In this document: in pieces, positions 46,524 to 58,022 of the stretch | Numbering within the stretch: position 1 is the first letter of the stretch | Layout: each line of letters begins with the position of its first letter | Assembly: GCF_002102185.1 (NCBI RefSeq) | Contig: NZ_LQOW01000003.1 | Span: forward strand, 248,001 to 312,000 | DNA: 64,000 nt | Origin: Mycobacterium fragae | GTDB taxonomy: Bacteria; Actinomycetota; Actinomycetes; Mycobacteriales; Mycobacteriaceae | Direction: 5' to 3' | Translations under genes and position numbers: made by a program | The notes under the pieces: model-generated | Seen by the model: only the letters and a program-made list of their open reading frames with translations | Told to the model about the DNA's origin: nothing | Databases searched by the model: none

Positions 46524-47938
46524 ACGCGCATCCGGCCGGGCCACTGCACGCGGAAGGGATCCACCACGCGGGTGTTCCGCCGCAGCCGCAGACATCGCAG
46601 GAACTCCTGCGGCTCGCCCCGAATGTCTGGCCCCGCAACGCCGTACGCGGTGGCGATGGAATCGTCGGCATTGCCGGCGTTTCCCTGAGCTCGCTGGCTC
46701 AGGAGTACGGCACACCGCTTTTCGTCATCGACGAAGACGACTTCCGGGCGCGGTGCCGGGAGATGGCGGCGGCCTTCGGAGGCGGCGAGAACGTGCACTA
46801 TGCCGCCAAAGCCTTCCTGTGTACCGAAATAGCGAAGTGGATCGACGATGAGGGCCTCTCGCTCGACGTGTGCACCGGCGGTGAGCTGGCGGTTGCGCTG
46901 CATGCGGACTTTCCACCCGAGCGAATCGCACTGCACGGCAACAACAAATCGGTCGCCGAACTGACCGCGGCCGTCAAGGCCGGAGTGGGCCATGTTGTGG
47001 TGGACTCCATGATCGAAATCGAACGCCTCGATGCCATCGCGGGCGAGGCGGGTGTCGTCCAGGATGTGCTCGTCCGGGTCACCGTCGGGGTCGAGGCCCA
47101 CACGCACGAATTCATCTCCACCGCACACGAAGACCAGAAGTTCGGGCTATCGCTGGCGAACGGTGCGGCAATGGCCGGGGTGCGGCGGGTCTTCGCCACC
47201 GATCACCTGCGCCTGGTGGGCCTGCACAGTCATATCGGGTCGCAGATCTTCGACGTCGGCGGCTTCGAACTCGCCGCGCACCGCGTCATCGGCCTGTTGA
47301 GCGATATCGTCGCCGAGTTCGGAGTCGAAAAAACGGCTCAGATCTCCACCATCGATCTGGGTGGTGGCCTGGGTATCTCGTATCTGCCGGATGACGATCC
47401 ACCGCCGGTGCGCGAGCTGGCCGACAAGCTGGGGGCCATTGTGCGCAACGAATCCGCGGCGGTGGGTTTGCCGGCTCCCAGGCTCGTCGTGGAGCCGGGC
47501 CGCGCCATCGCCGGGCCGGGGACCGTCACCCTCTACGAGGTCGGAACCGTCAAAGATGTCGGCGTGAGCCCGTCGGCACACCGTTGCTACGTCAGCGTGG
47601 ACGGCGGCATGAGCGACAACATCCGCACTTCGCTCTACGGCGCTGAATACGATGTTCGACTGGTCTCAAGGGCCAGCGATGCCGCCCCAACGCTGGCCCG
47701 GGTCGTCGGAAAGCACTGCGAGACTGGCGACGTCGTGGTTCGAGAGACCTGGCTGCCGGCCGACATCGCCCCGGGTGACCTGGTCGCTGTCGCCGCCACC
47801 GGTGCCTACTGCTATTCCCTGTCCAGCCGCTATAACCTGATCGGCCGCCCGCCGGTGGTAGCGGTGCGCGGCGGCCAGGCCCGTCTGATCCTGCGCAGAG
47901 AAACGGTCGACGATCTGCTGAGTCTGGAAATGAGGTGA
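46520..47938 (+). CDS. lysA: Diaminopimelate decarboxylase
   Basis: A 472-residue PLP enzyme making lysine from meso-diaminopimelate. The PLP lysine is in HYAAKAFLC; other marks are [32 protein letters not shown] and the dimer cysteine region HCETGD. Slightly longer at the N-terminus than Rv1293 (447); the GTG overlapping argS is used and an internal start cannot be excluded. It is three bases ahead of hom. Confidence 0.95.
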   Translation: MNAHPAGPLHAEGIHHAGVPPQPQTSQELLRLAPNVWPRNAVRGGDGIVGIAGVSLSSLAQEYGTPLFVIDEDDFRARCREMAAAFGGGENVHYAAKAFLCTEIAKWIDDEGLSLDVCTGGELAVALHADFPPERIALHGNNKSVAELTAAVKAGVGHVVVDSMIEIERLDAIAGEAGVVQDVLVRVTVGVEAHTHEFISTAHEDQKFGLSLANGAAMAGVRRVFATDHLRLVGLHSHIGSQIFDVGGFELAAHRVIGLLSDIVAEFGVEKTAQISTIDLGGGLGISYLPDDDPPPVRELADKLGAIVRNESAAVGLPAPRLVVEPGRAIAGPGTVTLYEVGTVKDVGVSPSAHRCYVSVDGGMSDNIRTSLYGAEYDVRLVSRASDAAPTLARVVGKHCETGDVVVRETWLPADIAPGDLVAVAATGAYCYSLSSRYNLIGRPPVVAVRGGQARLILRRETVDDLLSLEMR

Positions 47939-47941
47939 GGC

Positions 47942-49263
47942 GTGAACGGTAATGAGAAGCCGGTCGGCGTAGCAGTACTGGGGTTGGGCAATGTCGGCAG
48001 TGAAGTCGTCCGCATCATCGAAGACAGTGCCGATGACCTCGCCCCCCGGATCGGTGCACCCCTGCAGCTGCGCGGTGTAGGCGTACGCCGGGTCGCGGCC
48101 GACCGGGGTGTGCCGATCGATCTGCTCACCGACAACATCGAAGAACTGGTCTCCCGCGAGGACGTCGACATCGTCGTCGAGCTGATGGGGCCGGTCGAAC
48201 CGGCACGCAAGGCGATCCTGACCGCGCTCGAGCATGGCAAGTCGGTCGTCACCGCGAACAAGGCCCTGCTCGCGGTCTCCACGGGTGAGCTCGCCCAGGC
48301 GGCCGAAAGCGCCCACGTGGACTTGTATTTCGAGGCGGCCGTCGCCGGCGCCATCCCCGTGATCCGACCGCTGACCCAGTCGCTGGCCGGTGACACAGTG
48401 CAGCGGGTAGCCGGCATCGTCAACGGCACCACCAACTACATCCTTTCCGAAATGGACAGCACCGGGGCCGATTACGAGAGCGCACTGGCCGACGCGAGCG
48501 CACTCGGTTACGCCGAAGCCGACCCTACCGCCGACGTCGAAGGCTATGACGCCGCCGCGAAGGCCGCGATCCTGGCGTCCATCGCGTTCCACACCCGGGT
48601 GACGGCCGACGACGTCTACCGCGAGGGCATCACCAAGGTGACCCCGGACGACTTCGTGTCCGCACGGGCGCTTGGCTGCACCATCAAGCTGCTGTCCATC
48701 TGCGAGCGGATCACGACCGACGATGGGCAGCAGCGGGTTTCGGCGCGTGTCTATCCCGCGCTGGTGCCGTTGGCCCATCCCTTGGCCGCGGTCAACGGCG
48801 CATTCAACGCCGTGGTGGTCGAGGCGGAAGCCGCGGGCCGGCTGATGTTCTACGGTCAGGGCGCCGGCGGAGCGCCGACCGCCTCAGCAGTGACCGGTGA
48901 TTTGGTGATGGCCGCGCGCAACCGCGTGCTCGGCAGCCGGGGTCCGCGCGAGTCCAAGTACGCTCAGCTGCCCATCGCCCCGATGGGATTGATCACCACC
49001 CGCTATTACGTGAGCATGAACGTGGCCGACAAGCCCGGCGTATTGTCCACGGTCGCAGCAGAATTCGGCAAGCGTGAGGTCAGCATTGCCGAAGTCCGCC
49101 AGGAAGGCATGGTGGACGAGGGCGGTCTGCGGGTCGGCGCTCGGCTCGTGGTCGTGACACACCGCGCCACCGACGCCGCGCTCTCCGATACCGTCGCCGC
49201 GCTGGCCGACCTCGACGTCGTGCAGGGTGTGGCCAGTGTGCTGCGGCTGGAGGAAACCAGTAC

Positions 49264-49267
<4 letters not shown>
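47942..49267 (+). CDS. thrA: Homoserine dehydrogenase
   Basis: A 441-residue enzyme reducing aspartate semialdehyde to homoserine (Rv1294, thrA/hom). The NAD(P) loop is GLGNVGSEV near residue 16, the catalytic region has [12 protein letters not shown] and [11 protein letters not shown], and a C-terminal ACT domain ([15 protein letters not shown] onwards) gives threonine feedback. The GTG start is preceded by AATGAGGTGAGGC. It overlaps thrC by 4 bp. Confidence 0.95.
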
Positions 49268-51299
<2,032 letters not shown>

Positions 51300-51326
51300 C
51301 GTCTACCAGCACGGCGAACGGGTTTC

Positions 51327-51355
51327 TTGCTTCCGGCATCGAAGCAGGTTATCCT
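51327..51355 (+). promoter_or_regulatory. Probable rho promoter
   Basis: TTGCTT (51327-51332), an exact 17-bp spacer and TATCCT (51350-51355) fit a SigA-type mycobacterial promoter. The start site would be near 51362, leaving a leader of about 200 bases before the rho GTG. Confidence 0.5.
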
Positions 51356-51429
51356 CGGAGCCGTCCAGCAATCGCAGCATCTGCAACTGCGTTGAGACCA
51401 GGACGACCACCAAATTCTTCTTCTGGACG

Positions 51430-51531
51430 ATGGTTCGCCATTTAAACCGCCAATCCTGGCGATCACCGTTGCGGAGTCGATTGTTGGTAGCACTCGGCGA
51501 TTTGGCTGAATGCAACGAACCTCTCGCTTGA
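51430..51531 (+). CDS. Possible uORF in the rho leader
   Basis: A 33-codon ORF with ATG start (MVRHLNRQSWRSPLRSRLL, continuing to NEPLA) in the rho leader. Its TGA (51529-51531) lies exactly at the start of the loop of the hairpin at 51521-51546, and 29 bases before the rho GTG. The ribosome-binding site is weak. Position rather than sequence suggests a regulatory leader peptide. Unproven. Confidence 0.35.
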   Translation: MVRHLNRQSWRSPLRSRLLVALGDLAECNEPLA

Positions 51532-51546
51532 GTCGATCAGCGAGAG
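51521..51546 (+). promoter_or_regulatory. Hairpin just upstream of the rho ribosome-binding site
   Basis: Perfect 8-bp inverted repeat CTCTCGCT (51521-51528) and AGCGAGAG (51539-51546) with a 10-base loop, ending a few bases before the AAAGGAA ribosome-binding site (51551-51557) of rho. It is not followed by a T-run, so it is not an intrinsic terminator; a translational or Rho-access control element is more likely. Confidence 0.5.
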
Positions 51547-51560
51547 AAGAAAGGAAATCC

Positions 51561-53345
51561 GTGACTGATACGGACCTCATCACGGCTGGCGACAGCACCG
51601 AAGACGACAAGCTGTCGAACTCCGTGAGCACAGATACTTCCGCCGAAGCCGACGCATCGGAGTCGGCGGCGGACGCCAACGCGGGCGAGTCGGACGGCTC
51701 GCTGTCGACCATGGTGCTTCCCGAGCTGCGTGCGCTGGCCAGTAGAGCCGGCGTCAAGGGCGCCTCGGGGATGCGTAAGAACGAATTGATCGCCGCCATC
51801 CGGGAAACCCGGGGGCAGGCGAACGGCGCCGCTTCCGGCGGCAGCGAGGCCGGCACTACGGAGGGCACCGCAGCCGAGGCTTCGGTCGATCAGACCGAAG
51901 CTCGCCCAGACCGGACCTCCAAACAGGACCGCCGGGGCGAGAAGGCCGATCAATCCGAGACCGAAAAGCCCGCACGCGACCAACAGGACACCAAGACCGA
52001 CGAGCGCGAGTCGGAAACGGCCGATAAGGGCGGCGATCAGCAGGGCCAAAAAGACGGCGCCGGGCAACAGACCCGCGGTGGCTCGAACCAGCAAGATGAC
52101 GACGGTGAGGGTCGAGGCGGCCGGCGGGGGCGCCGGTTCCGGGAACGTAGGCGCCGCGGTGAACGAGCCGGCGACGGTGACACCGAGCTTCGCGAAGACG
52201 ACGTCGTCCAGCCGGTAGCCGGCATCCTCGATGTTCTGGACAACTACGCGTTCGTGCGGACCTCCGGTTATCTGGCCGGCCCGCACGACGTGTACGTCTC
52301 GATGAACATGGTGCGCAAGAACGGCTTGCGCCGCGGCGACGCGGTGACCGGCGCCGTGCGGGTGCCCAAGGACGGTGAACAGCCCAATCAGCGACAGAAG
52401 TTCAACCCGTTGGTGCGCCTGGACAGCGTCAACGGCGGCCCGGTCGAAGACGCCAAGAAGCGTCCCGACTTCGGCAAACTGACGCCGCTGTACCCCAACG
52501 AGCGGCTGCGGTTGGAGACCGCGACGGAGAAGCTGACCACGCGCGTCATCGATCTGATCATGCCGATCGGCAAGGGCCAGCGCGCGCTGATCGTGTCGCC
52601 GCCCAAGGCTGGTAAGACGACGATCCTGCAGGACATCGCGAACGCGATCACCAAGAACAACCCGGAATGCCACCTCATGGTCGTGCTCGTCGACGAGCGC
52701 CCCGAGGAGGTCACCGACATGCAGCGCTCGGTCAAGGGCGAGGTCATCGCCTCCACGTTCGACCGGCCGCCGTCGGATCACACGTCCGTTGCCGAGCTGG
52801 CGATCGAGCGGGCAAAGCGACTCGTAGAGCAGGGCAAAGACGTCGTGGTGCTGCTGGACTCGATCACCCGGCTGGGACGCGCCTACAACAACGCCTCCCC
52901 GGCATCCGGGCGCATTCTGTCCGGCGGTGTCGACTCGACCGCGCTGTATCCGCCCAAGCGCTTCCTCGGCGCGGCCCGCAACATCGAGGAGGGCGGATCG
53001 TTGACCATCATCGCCACCGCGATGGTGGAGACCGGATCCACCGGTGACACGGTGATCTTCGAGGAGTTCAAGGGCACCGGCAACGCCGAGCTCAAGCTGG
53101 ACCGCAAGATCTCTGAACGCCGGGTTTTCCCCGCGGTCGACGTCAACCCGTCGGGCACCCGCAAGGACGAGCTGCTGCTCTCACCCGACGAGTTCGCCAT
53201 CGTGCACAAGCTGCGTCGTGTGCTGTCCGGACTGGATTCCCACCAGGCCATCGACCTGCTGATGTCGCAGCTGCGGAAGACCAAGAACAACTACGAGTTC
53301 CTGGTGCAGGTGTCCAAGACGACGCCGGGCATGGACAACGACTAA
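51561..53345 (+). CDS. rho: Transcription termination factor Rho
   Basis: A 594-residue Rho (Rv1297, 602). The N-terminal SAP-like part (MVLPELRALASRAGVKGASG) is followed by a long Asp/Glu/Gln/Arg-rich insert (about 75-205) typical of actinobacterial Rho, the RNA-binding OB fold (VAGILDVLDNYAFVRTSGYL), the P-loop SPPKAGKTT near 345 and the Q/R-loop segment VVLLDSITRLGRAYN. GTG 51561 is chosen for its AAAGGAA; the ATG at 51510 is in frame and would add 17 residues encoded across the hairpin. Confidence 0.95.
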   Translation: MTDTDLITAGDSTEDDKLSNSVSTDTSAEADASESAADANAGESDGSLSTMVLPELRALASRAGVKGASGMRKNELIAAIRETRGQANGAASGGSEAGTTEGTAAEASVDQTEARPDRTSKQDRRGEKADQSETEKPARDQQDTKTDERESETADKGGDQQGQKDGAGQQTRGGSNQQDDDGEGRGGRRGRRFRERRRRGERAGDGDTELREDDVVQPVAGILDVLDNYAFVRTSGYLAGPHDVYVSMNMVRKNGLRRGDAVTGAVRVPKDGEQPNQRQKFNPLVRLDSVNGGPVEDAKKRPDFGKLTPLYPNERLRLETATEKLTTRVIDLIMPIGKGQRALIVSPPKAGKTTILQDIANAITKNNPECHLMVVLVDERPEEVTDMQRSVKGEVIASTFDRPPSDHTSVAELAIERAKRLVEQGKDVVVLLDSITRLGRAYNNASPASGRILSGGVDSTALYPPKRFLGAARNIEEGGSLTIIATAMVETGSTGDTVIFEEFKGTGNAELKLDRKISERRVFPAVDVNPSGTRKDELLLSPDEFAIVHKLRRVLSGLDSHQAIDLLMSQLRKTKNNYEFLVQVSKTTPGMDND

Positions 53346-53372
53346 CGCGCTTGCGGCATACAGTGATCTGCC

Positions 53373-54974
53373 GTGGCGGACACTCTCCAGCAACTGCTTC
53401 GCGAGCGGATTGACGACGACGCGCCCGCGGTGAAATCCGGCGACCGGGTCTGGAGCTGGCGTGAGCACCTGGCAGATGCCTCCGCCACCGCGGCCACATT
53501 GATCGGCATTGCCGACCCGAAACGGCCGCTGCATGTCGGCGCACTGCTGGGCAACACTCCCGAGATGCTGGTCGCGATGGCGGCGGCGGCGCTCGGCGGA
53601 TACGTGTTGTGCGGCATCAACGACACGCGCCGCGGCGGCGCTTTGGCTCGGGACATCCTGCGGGCCGACTGTCAGATATTGCTCACCGATCCCGCCCACC
53701 GCGGGCTGCTCGACGGTCTGGACCTGCCCGGGGTTCGGGTGCTGGACGTATCTACCCCGGACTGGTCTGGTTTGCTCGCGGCCGCGGGGGCGCTCACCCC
53801 GTACCACGAGGTCGCCCCGACCGACACGTTCATGATGATCTTCACGTCGGGCACCAGCGGCGAGCCGAAAGCCGTGCAGGTCACCCACCTGACGGTGTTG
53901 TTCGCCGGCGCTTCATTGATCGAACGCTTCGGGGTCGACGCCTCGGACGTGTGCTATCTATCGATGCCGCTGTTTCACTCCAACGCGCTGCTGGCCGGAT
54001 GGAGCGTGGCGGTGGGCTCCGGCGCGGCGATGGTGCCTGCGACGTTCTCGGCGTCCGGTTTGCTGGCCGACCTGCGCCGCTACCGCGCGACCTACATGAA
54101 CTATGTCGGCAAGCCTTTGGCGTACGTGTTGGCCACCCCCGAGCAGCCCGACGACCACGACAACCCGCTGAAGGTCGCATTCGGCAACGAAGCAAGCGAT
54201 CGTGACATCGCCGAGTTCAGCCGGCGCTTCGACTGCACGGTCTGGGACGGCTTCGGATCCACCGAAGGCGCGATCATCATCACCCGCGACGACGGTTGCC
54301 CGCCGGGTTCACTGGGCCGCGGCTTTCCCGGTGTCGGGATCTACAACCCCGAGACCCTCACCGAGTGCCCACCGGCCGTGTTCGACGACGACGGCGCGCT
54401 GATCAATGCCGAGGAAGCGATCGGCGAATTGGTGAACACTTCGGGCGCCGGCCTGTTCGCCGGCTATTACAACGACCAGGAAGCCACCGACGCGCGGCTG
54501 CGCAACGGCATGTTCTGGTCGGGTGATCTGGCCTACCGCGACACTGACGGATGGATCTATTTCGCCGGACGCAGCGGGGACTGGCTGCGCGTCGACGGCG
54601 AAAACATGACAACGGCGCCCATCGAGCGCATCCTGCAGCGGTTGCCGGCAGTCAGCCAGGTCGCGGTGTACGCGGTACCCGATGAGCACGTCGGCGACCA
54701 GGTGATGGCCGCACTGGTGTTGGCTGACCATGCCGAGCTGACCCCCGACGAGCTCGGGGAGTTCCTGGCCGTTCAGCACGACCTGTCACCCAAGGCCTGG
54801 CCGCGCTATGTGTGGATCACCGACAAGCTGCCGAGCACGGCCACCAACAAGATCCTCAAGCGCGAACTGCGCGCCCAGGGCGCTACACCCGAAGGCGGGC
54901 TGCTGTGGACCCGTGTCGGCCGCGACCAGGCCTATACCGTCGTGAACCGCCGGGCCGGGAATGCGCTGGCGTAG
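53373..54974 (+). CDS. Long-chain acyl-CoA synthetase, FadD1-like
   Basis: A 533-residue ANL-superfamily acyl-CoA ligase. The P-loop is MIFTSGTSGEPKAVQ, A5 is DGFGSTEGA, A7 is FWSGDLAYRD and the catalytic lysine is in LPSTATNKILKREL. It resembles FadD1 (Rv1750c) of M. tuberculosis. It starts 27 bp after the rho stop, between rho and rpmE, where M. tuberculosis has no gene, so it probably reads through from rho. Fatty acid preference unknown. Confidence 0.85.
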   Translation: MADTLQQLLRERIDDDAPAVKSGDRVWSWREHLADASATAATLIGIADPKRPLHVGALLGNTPEMLVAMAAAALGGYVLCGINDTRRGGALARDILRADCQILLTDPAHRGLLDGLDLPGVRVLDVSTPDWSGLLAAAGALTPYHEVAPTDTFMMIFTSGTSGEPKAVQVTHLTVLFAGASLIERFGVDASDVCYLSMPLFHSNALLAGWSVAVGSGAAMVPATFSASGLLADLRRYRATYMNYVGKPLAYVLATPEQPDDHDNPLKVAFGNEASDRDIAEFSRRFDCTVWDGFGSTEGAIIITRDDGCPPGSLGRGFPGVGIYNPETLTECPPAVFDDDGALINAEEAIGELVNTSGAGLFAGYYNDQEATDARLRNGMFWSGDLAYRDTDGWIYFAGRSGDWLRVDGENMTTAPIERILQRLPAVSQVAVYAVPDEHVGDQVMAALVLADHAELTPDELGEFLAVQHDLSPKAWPRYVWITDKLPSTATNKILKRELRAQGATPEGGLLWTRVGRDQAYTVVNRRAGNALA

Positions 54975-54982
54975 TGCTGCGT

Positions 54983-55012
54983 TTGGGTGGATAGTGCCTG
55001 ACCTGGCATAAT
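54983..55012 (+). promoter_or_regulatory. Possible rpmE promoter
   Basis: TTGGGT (54983-54988), an 18-bp spacer and CATAAT (55007-55012) precede rpmE by 84 bp. The rest of the gap to the ATG shows no ORF. Confidence 0.35.
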
Positions 55013-55096
55013 CAATCGCCGAAGTTCAGGTTCCGGTTCACGTCCGTTTCCCTATCCATTCGGGCGACCCGGCGACCGACGATCGCAGAGGACATC

Positions 55097-55351
55097 ATGA
55101 AATCTGGCATTCACCCGGCATACCGCGAGACCACCGTGGTCTGCGGCTGCGGCAATACCTTCCAGACCCGCAGCACCAAAGAAAGCGGCCACATCGTGGT
55201 CGAGGTCTGCTCGCAGTGCCACCCGTTCTACACCGGCAAGCAGAAGATTCTGGACAGTGGCGGGCGAGTGGCCCGCTTCGAGCGGCGCTACGGCAAGCGC
55301 AAGGCGGGTGCCGACAAGGAGCCTGCCGAGGCTCCGCAGGCCGACAAATAG
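55097..55351 (+). CDS. rpmE: 50S ribosomal protein L31, zinc-binding form
   Basis: An 84-residue L31 (Rv1298, 80). The zinc ligands C16, C18 (VVCGCGN), C38 and C41 (VCSQCHP) are all present, marking the C+ form; the Zn-free paralogue made under zinc starvation is not in this window. The C-terminal tail is extended and charged ([14 protein letters not shown]). Confidence 0.95.
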   Translation: MKSGIHPAYRETTVVCGCGNTFQTRSTKESGHIVVEVCSQCHPFYTGKQKILDSGGRVARFERRYGKRKAGADKEPAEAPQADK

Positions 55352-55359
55352 CTGACTTA

Positions 55360-55406
55360 CCGACGCCCGAACTGTCGCGGATGGACCCGCGCAGGCCGGG
55401 CGTCGG
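55360..55406 (+). terminator. Terminator-like hairpin between rpmE and prfA
   Basis: Perfect 10-bp stem CCGACGCCCG (55360-55369) / CGGGCGTCGG (55397-55406) with an inner CGCGG/CCGCG helix, followed by TTTGCGTTT. The weak U-tract suits a mycobacterial terminator, partial if prfA lacks its own promoter. Confidence 0.5.
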
Positions 55407-55430
55407 TTTGCGTTTGGGAGAGGAGGTGCG

Positions 55431-56504
55431 ATGACGCAGAGCGTGCAGGCGATCGACGCCCTGCTGGCCGAACACGCCGATCTCGAGCGTCAGCTCGCCG
55501 ATCCCGAACTGCACAGCAACCCCGTCAAGGCCCGCAAAGTCGGGCGTCGGTTCGCCCAATTGGCGCCGATCGTCGCGACTCACCGCAAGCTGGAGTCCGT
55601 GCGGGGCGACCTGGACACCGCGCGCGAGCTGGCCGCCTCCGACGAGTCGTTCGCCGCCGAGGTAACCGAACTGGAGGCATGCGCGGCCGAACTGGACACC
55701 CAACTCACCGACATGCTGGCGCCCCGCGACCCGCACGACGCCGACGACATTGTGCTCGAAGTCAAATCCGGTGAAGGCGGCGAGGAATCGGCATTGTTCG
55801 CCGCGGATTTGGCGAGGATGTACATCCGCTACGCCGAGCGCCACGGCTGGACGGTGACGGTGCTGGACGAGACGACCTCGGATCTGGGTGGCTACAAGGA
55901 CGCGACGCTGTCGATAGCGAGCAAGGGTGACGCGGCCGACGGGGTATGGTCGCGAATGAAGTTCGAGGGTGGTGTGCATCGGGTGCAACGCGTTCCGGTG
56001 ACCGAATCCCAAGGGCGCGTGCACACTTCGGCCGCCGGCGTTCTGGTCTACCCCGAACCCGAGGAAGTCGGCGAGGTGCAGATCGACGAGTCGGATCTGC
56101 GCGTCGACGTCTACCGCTCGTCGGGCAAGGGCGGTCAGGGCGTCAACACCACCGACTCCGCGGTGCGAATCACCCACCTGCCCACGGGAATCGTCGTCAC
56201 CTGCCAAAACGAGCGCTCCCAATTGCAGAACAAGACACGCGCCCTGCAGGTGCTGGCCGCAAGGCTGCAGGCGATGGCCGAAGAGCAGGCACTGGCCGAA
56301 GCGTCGGCCGACCGCGCCAGCCAAATCCGCACGGTGGACCGCAGCGAGCGCATCCGCACATACAACTTCCCGGAAAATCGGGTCACTGACCATCGCATCG
56401 GCTACAAGGCACACAATCTCGACCAGGTGCTCGACGGCGACCTCGACGCGTTGTTCGATGCGTTGGGCGCCGCCGACAAGCAGTCCCGGCTGCAGCAGGC
56501 ATGA
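55431..56504 (+). CDS. prfA: Peptide chain release factor 1
   Basis: A 357-residue RF1 (Rv1299) that ends translation at UAA/UAG. The GGQ motif is at 234-236 in [15 protein letters not shown]; the codon-recognition loop lies before it. GAGAGGAGG precedes the ATG. Overlaps prmC, which methylates this GGQ glutamine, by 4 bp, a fitting coupling. Confidence 0.95.
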   Translation: MTQSVQAIDALLAEHADLERQLADPELHSNPVKARKVGRRFAQLAPIVATHRKLESVRGDLDTARELAASDESFAAEVTELEACAAELDTQLTDMLAPRDPHDADDIVLEVKSGEGGEESALFAADLARMYIRYAERHGWTVTVLDETTSDLGGYKDATLSIASKGDAADGVWSRMKFEGGVHRVQRVPVTESQGRVHTSAAGVLVYPEPEEVGEVQIDESDLRVDVYRSSGKGGQGVNTTDSAVRITHLPTGIVVTCQNERSQLQNKTRALQVLAARLQAMAEEQALAEASADRASQIRTVDRSERIRTYNFPENRVTDHRIGYKAHNLDQVLDGDLDALFDALGAADKQSRLQQA

Positions 56505-57352
56505 GGACCCGACTGCGCGAAGCGATCGACGCGGCTGCGACGCTGCTCGCAGACGCCGGAATCGGTTCTGCGCGCTACGATGCCGAAGCGTTGGCCGCGC
56601 ACATCGCAGGCACCGAGCGAGGACGGCTGCCCCTGATCGACCTGCCCGATGACGAGTTTTTTGGGCGTTACCAGTCGGTCATCGCCGAGCGCTCGCGCCG
56701 CGTGCCCCTGCAGCATCTGATCGGCAGCGTGATGTTCGGGCCGGTCACGCTGTCCGTCGGACCCGGAGTGTTCATCCCCCGTCCGGAAACCGAAGCGATG
56801 TTGGAATGGGCCAGCGCGCAGAATCTTCCGGCACAGCCGGTGATCGTGGACCTGTGCACCGGCTGTGGTGCGCTGGCGGTGGCGTTGGCCCACCGCCGGC
56901 CGGCGGCCCGGGTGCTCGGCATCGACGACGCGGAGGCGGCGCTCGACTATGCGCGGCGCAACTCCGCGGGCACGGCGGTGGAATTGCTGTGCGCCGACGT
57001 CACCGATGCCGACTTGCTCACCGAGCTCGACGGACGCGTCGACCTCGTGGTCGCCAATCCGCCATACGTCCCCGATGCTGCTGTGTTAGAACCCGAAGTG
57101 TCCCAGCATGATCCGCGTCACGCGGTGTTCGGTGGCCCGGATGGAATGACCGTGATCGCGGCGGTCATCGGCCTCGCCGGGCGTTGGCTGCGCCCGGGCG
57201 GCTTGTTCGCTGTCGAGCACGACGACACAACGTCAAAGATGACATATGAAATGATCAGCGGCACAGCCCTTTTCGATGAGATCGTGGCCCGAATCGATCT
57301 CGCAGAACAGCCACGGTTCGTGACCGCTCGCCGAAGGGCGGCGCATGACTGA
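56501..57352 (+). CDS. prmC: Release factor glutamine methyltransferase PrmC (HemK)
   Basis: A 283-residue SAM methyltransferase that modifies the GGQ glutamine of release factors. SAM motif I is [15 protein letters not shown] and the catalytic NPPY is at 186-189 (VANPPYVPD). The N-terminal helical domain begins [19 protein letters not shown]. Located directly after its substrate gene prfA (Rv1300 position); overlaps the next gene by 8 bp. Confidence 0.93.
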   Translation: MRTRLREAIDAAATLLADAGIGSARYDAEALAAHIAGTERGRLPLIDLPDDEFFGRYQSVIAERSRRVPLQHLIGSVMFGPVTLSVGPGVFIPRPETEAMLEWASAQNLPAQPVIVDLCTGCGALAVALAHRRPAARVLGIDDAEAALDYARRNSAGTAVELLCADVTDADLLTELDGRVDLVVANPPYVPDAAVLEPEVSQHDPRHAVFGGPDGMTVIAAVIGLAGRWLRPGGLFAVEHDDTTSKMTYEMISGTALFDEIVARIDLAEQPRFVTARRRAAHD

Positions 57353-57998
57353 GGTGTTCGACTGCGCCGATCCCGACCAGCGCTCCCGCGGAATTGCCTC
57401 GGCGGTCGGGGCGGTAAAGAACGGCCGGCTGGTGGTTATGCCGACGGACACCGTTTACGGCATCGGTGCCGACGCTTTCGACAGCGCGGCCGTTGGCGCA
57501 TTGCTGTCGGCGAAGGGCCGCGGGCGCGATATGCCGGTGGGGGTACTGGTCGGCTCGTGGCACACCATCGACGGGCTTGCGCTCAGGGTTCCCGACGGCG
57601 CCCGTGACCTGATCCGCGCATTCTGGCCGGGCGCGCTGAGCCTCGTGGTGCGGCAGGCGCCGTCGCTGCAGTGGGACCTCGGCGATGCCCGCGGAACGGT
57701 GATGGTGCGGATGCCGCTGCATCCGGTCGCCATCGAATTGCTGCGCGAGGTCGGGCCGATGGCGGTGTCGAGCGCCAACGTGTCCGGCCGTCCGCCCGCA
57801 GTTGACGTCGAGGACGCGCGCGGCCAACTCGGCGACCTCGTCGACGTCTATCTCGATGCGGGTCCGGCCGCCCGGCAAGCGGCCTCCACGATCCTGGACC
57901 TGTCCGGGCCGGCACCCCGGATTCTGCGCTCCGGACCGGTCAGCGCGGAGGATATCGCGGCAATACTCGGAACGGACTCGGCGAGTTTGACCGGCTAG
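57345..57998 (+). CDS. Threonylcarbamoyl-AMP synthase (Sua5/YrdC/TsaC)
   Basis: A 217-residue YrdC-domain protein making threonylcarbamoyl-AMP for the tRNA t6A modification. Marks are VVMPTDTVYGIGADAF, RGRDMPVGVLVG, RMPLHPVAIELL and GPMAVSSANVSGRPP. It equals Rv1301 in place and size. The ATG overlaps prmC by 8 bp. Confidence 0.92.
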   Translation: MTEVFDCADPDQRSRGIASAVGAVKNGRLVVMPTDTVYGIGADAFDSAAVGALLSAKGRGRDMPVGVLVGSWHTIDGLALRVPDGARDLIRAFWPGALSLVVRQAPSLQWDLGDARGTVMVRMPLHPVAIELLREVGPMAVSSANVSGRPPAVDVEDARGQLGDLVDVYLDAGPAARQAASTILDLSGPAPRILRSGPVSAEDIAAILGTDSASLTG

Positions 57999-58022
57999 GC
58001 GCGCTATTCGAGTATCGGGTTG

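Noticed and set aside
53346..55096. Signs of an insertion sequence or repeats around the fadD gene
   Set aside because: No inverted or direct repeats longer than a few bases flank it and codon use looks like the neighbours.
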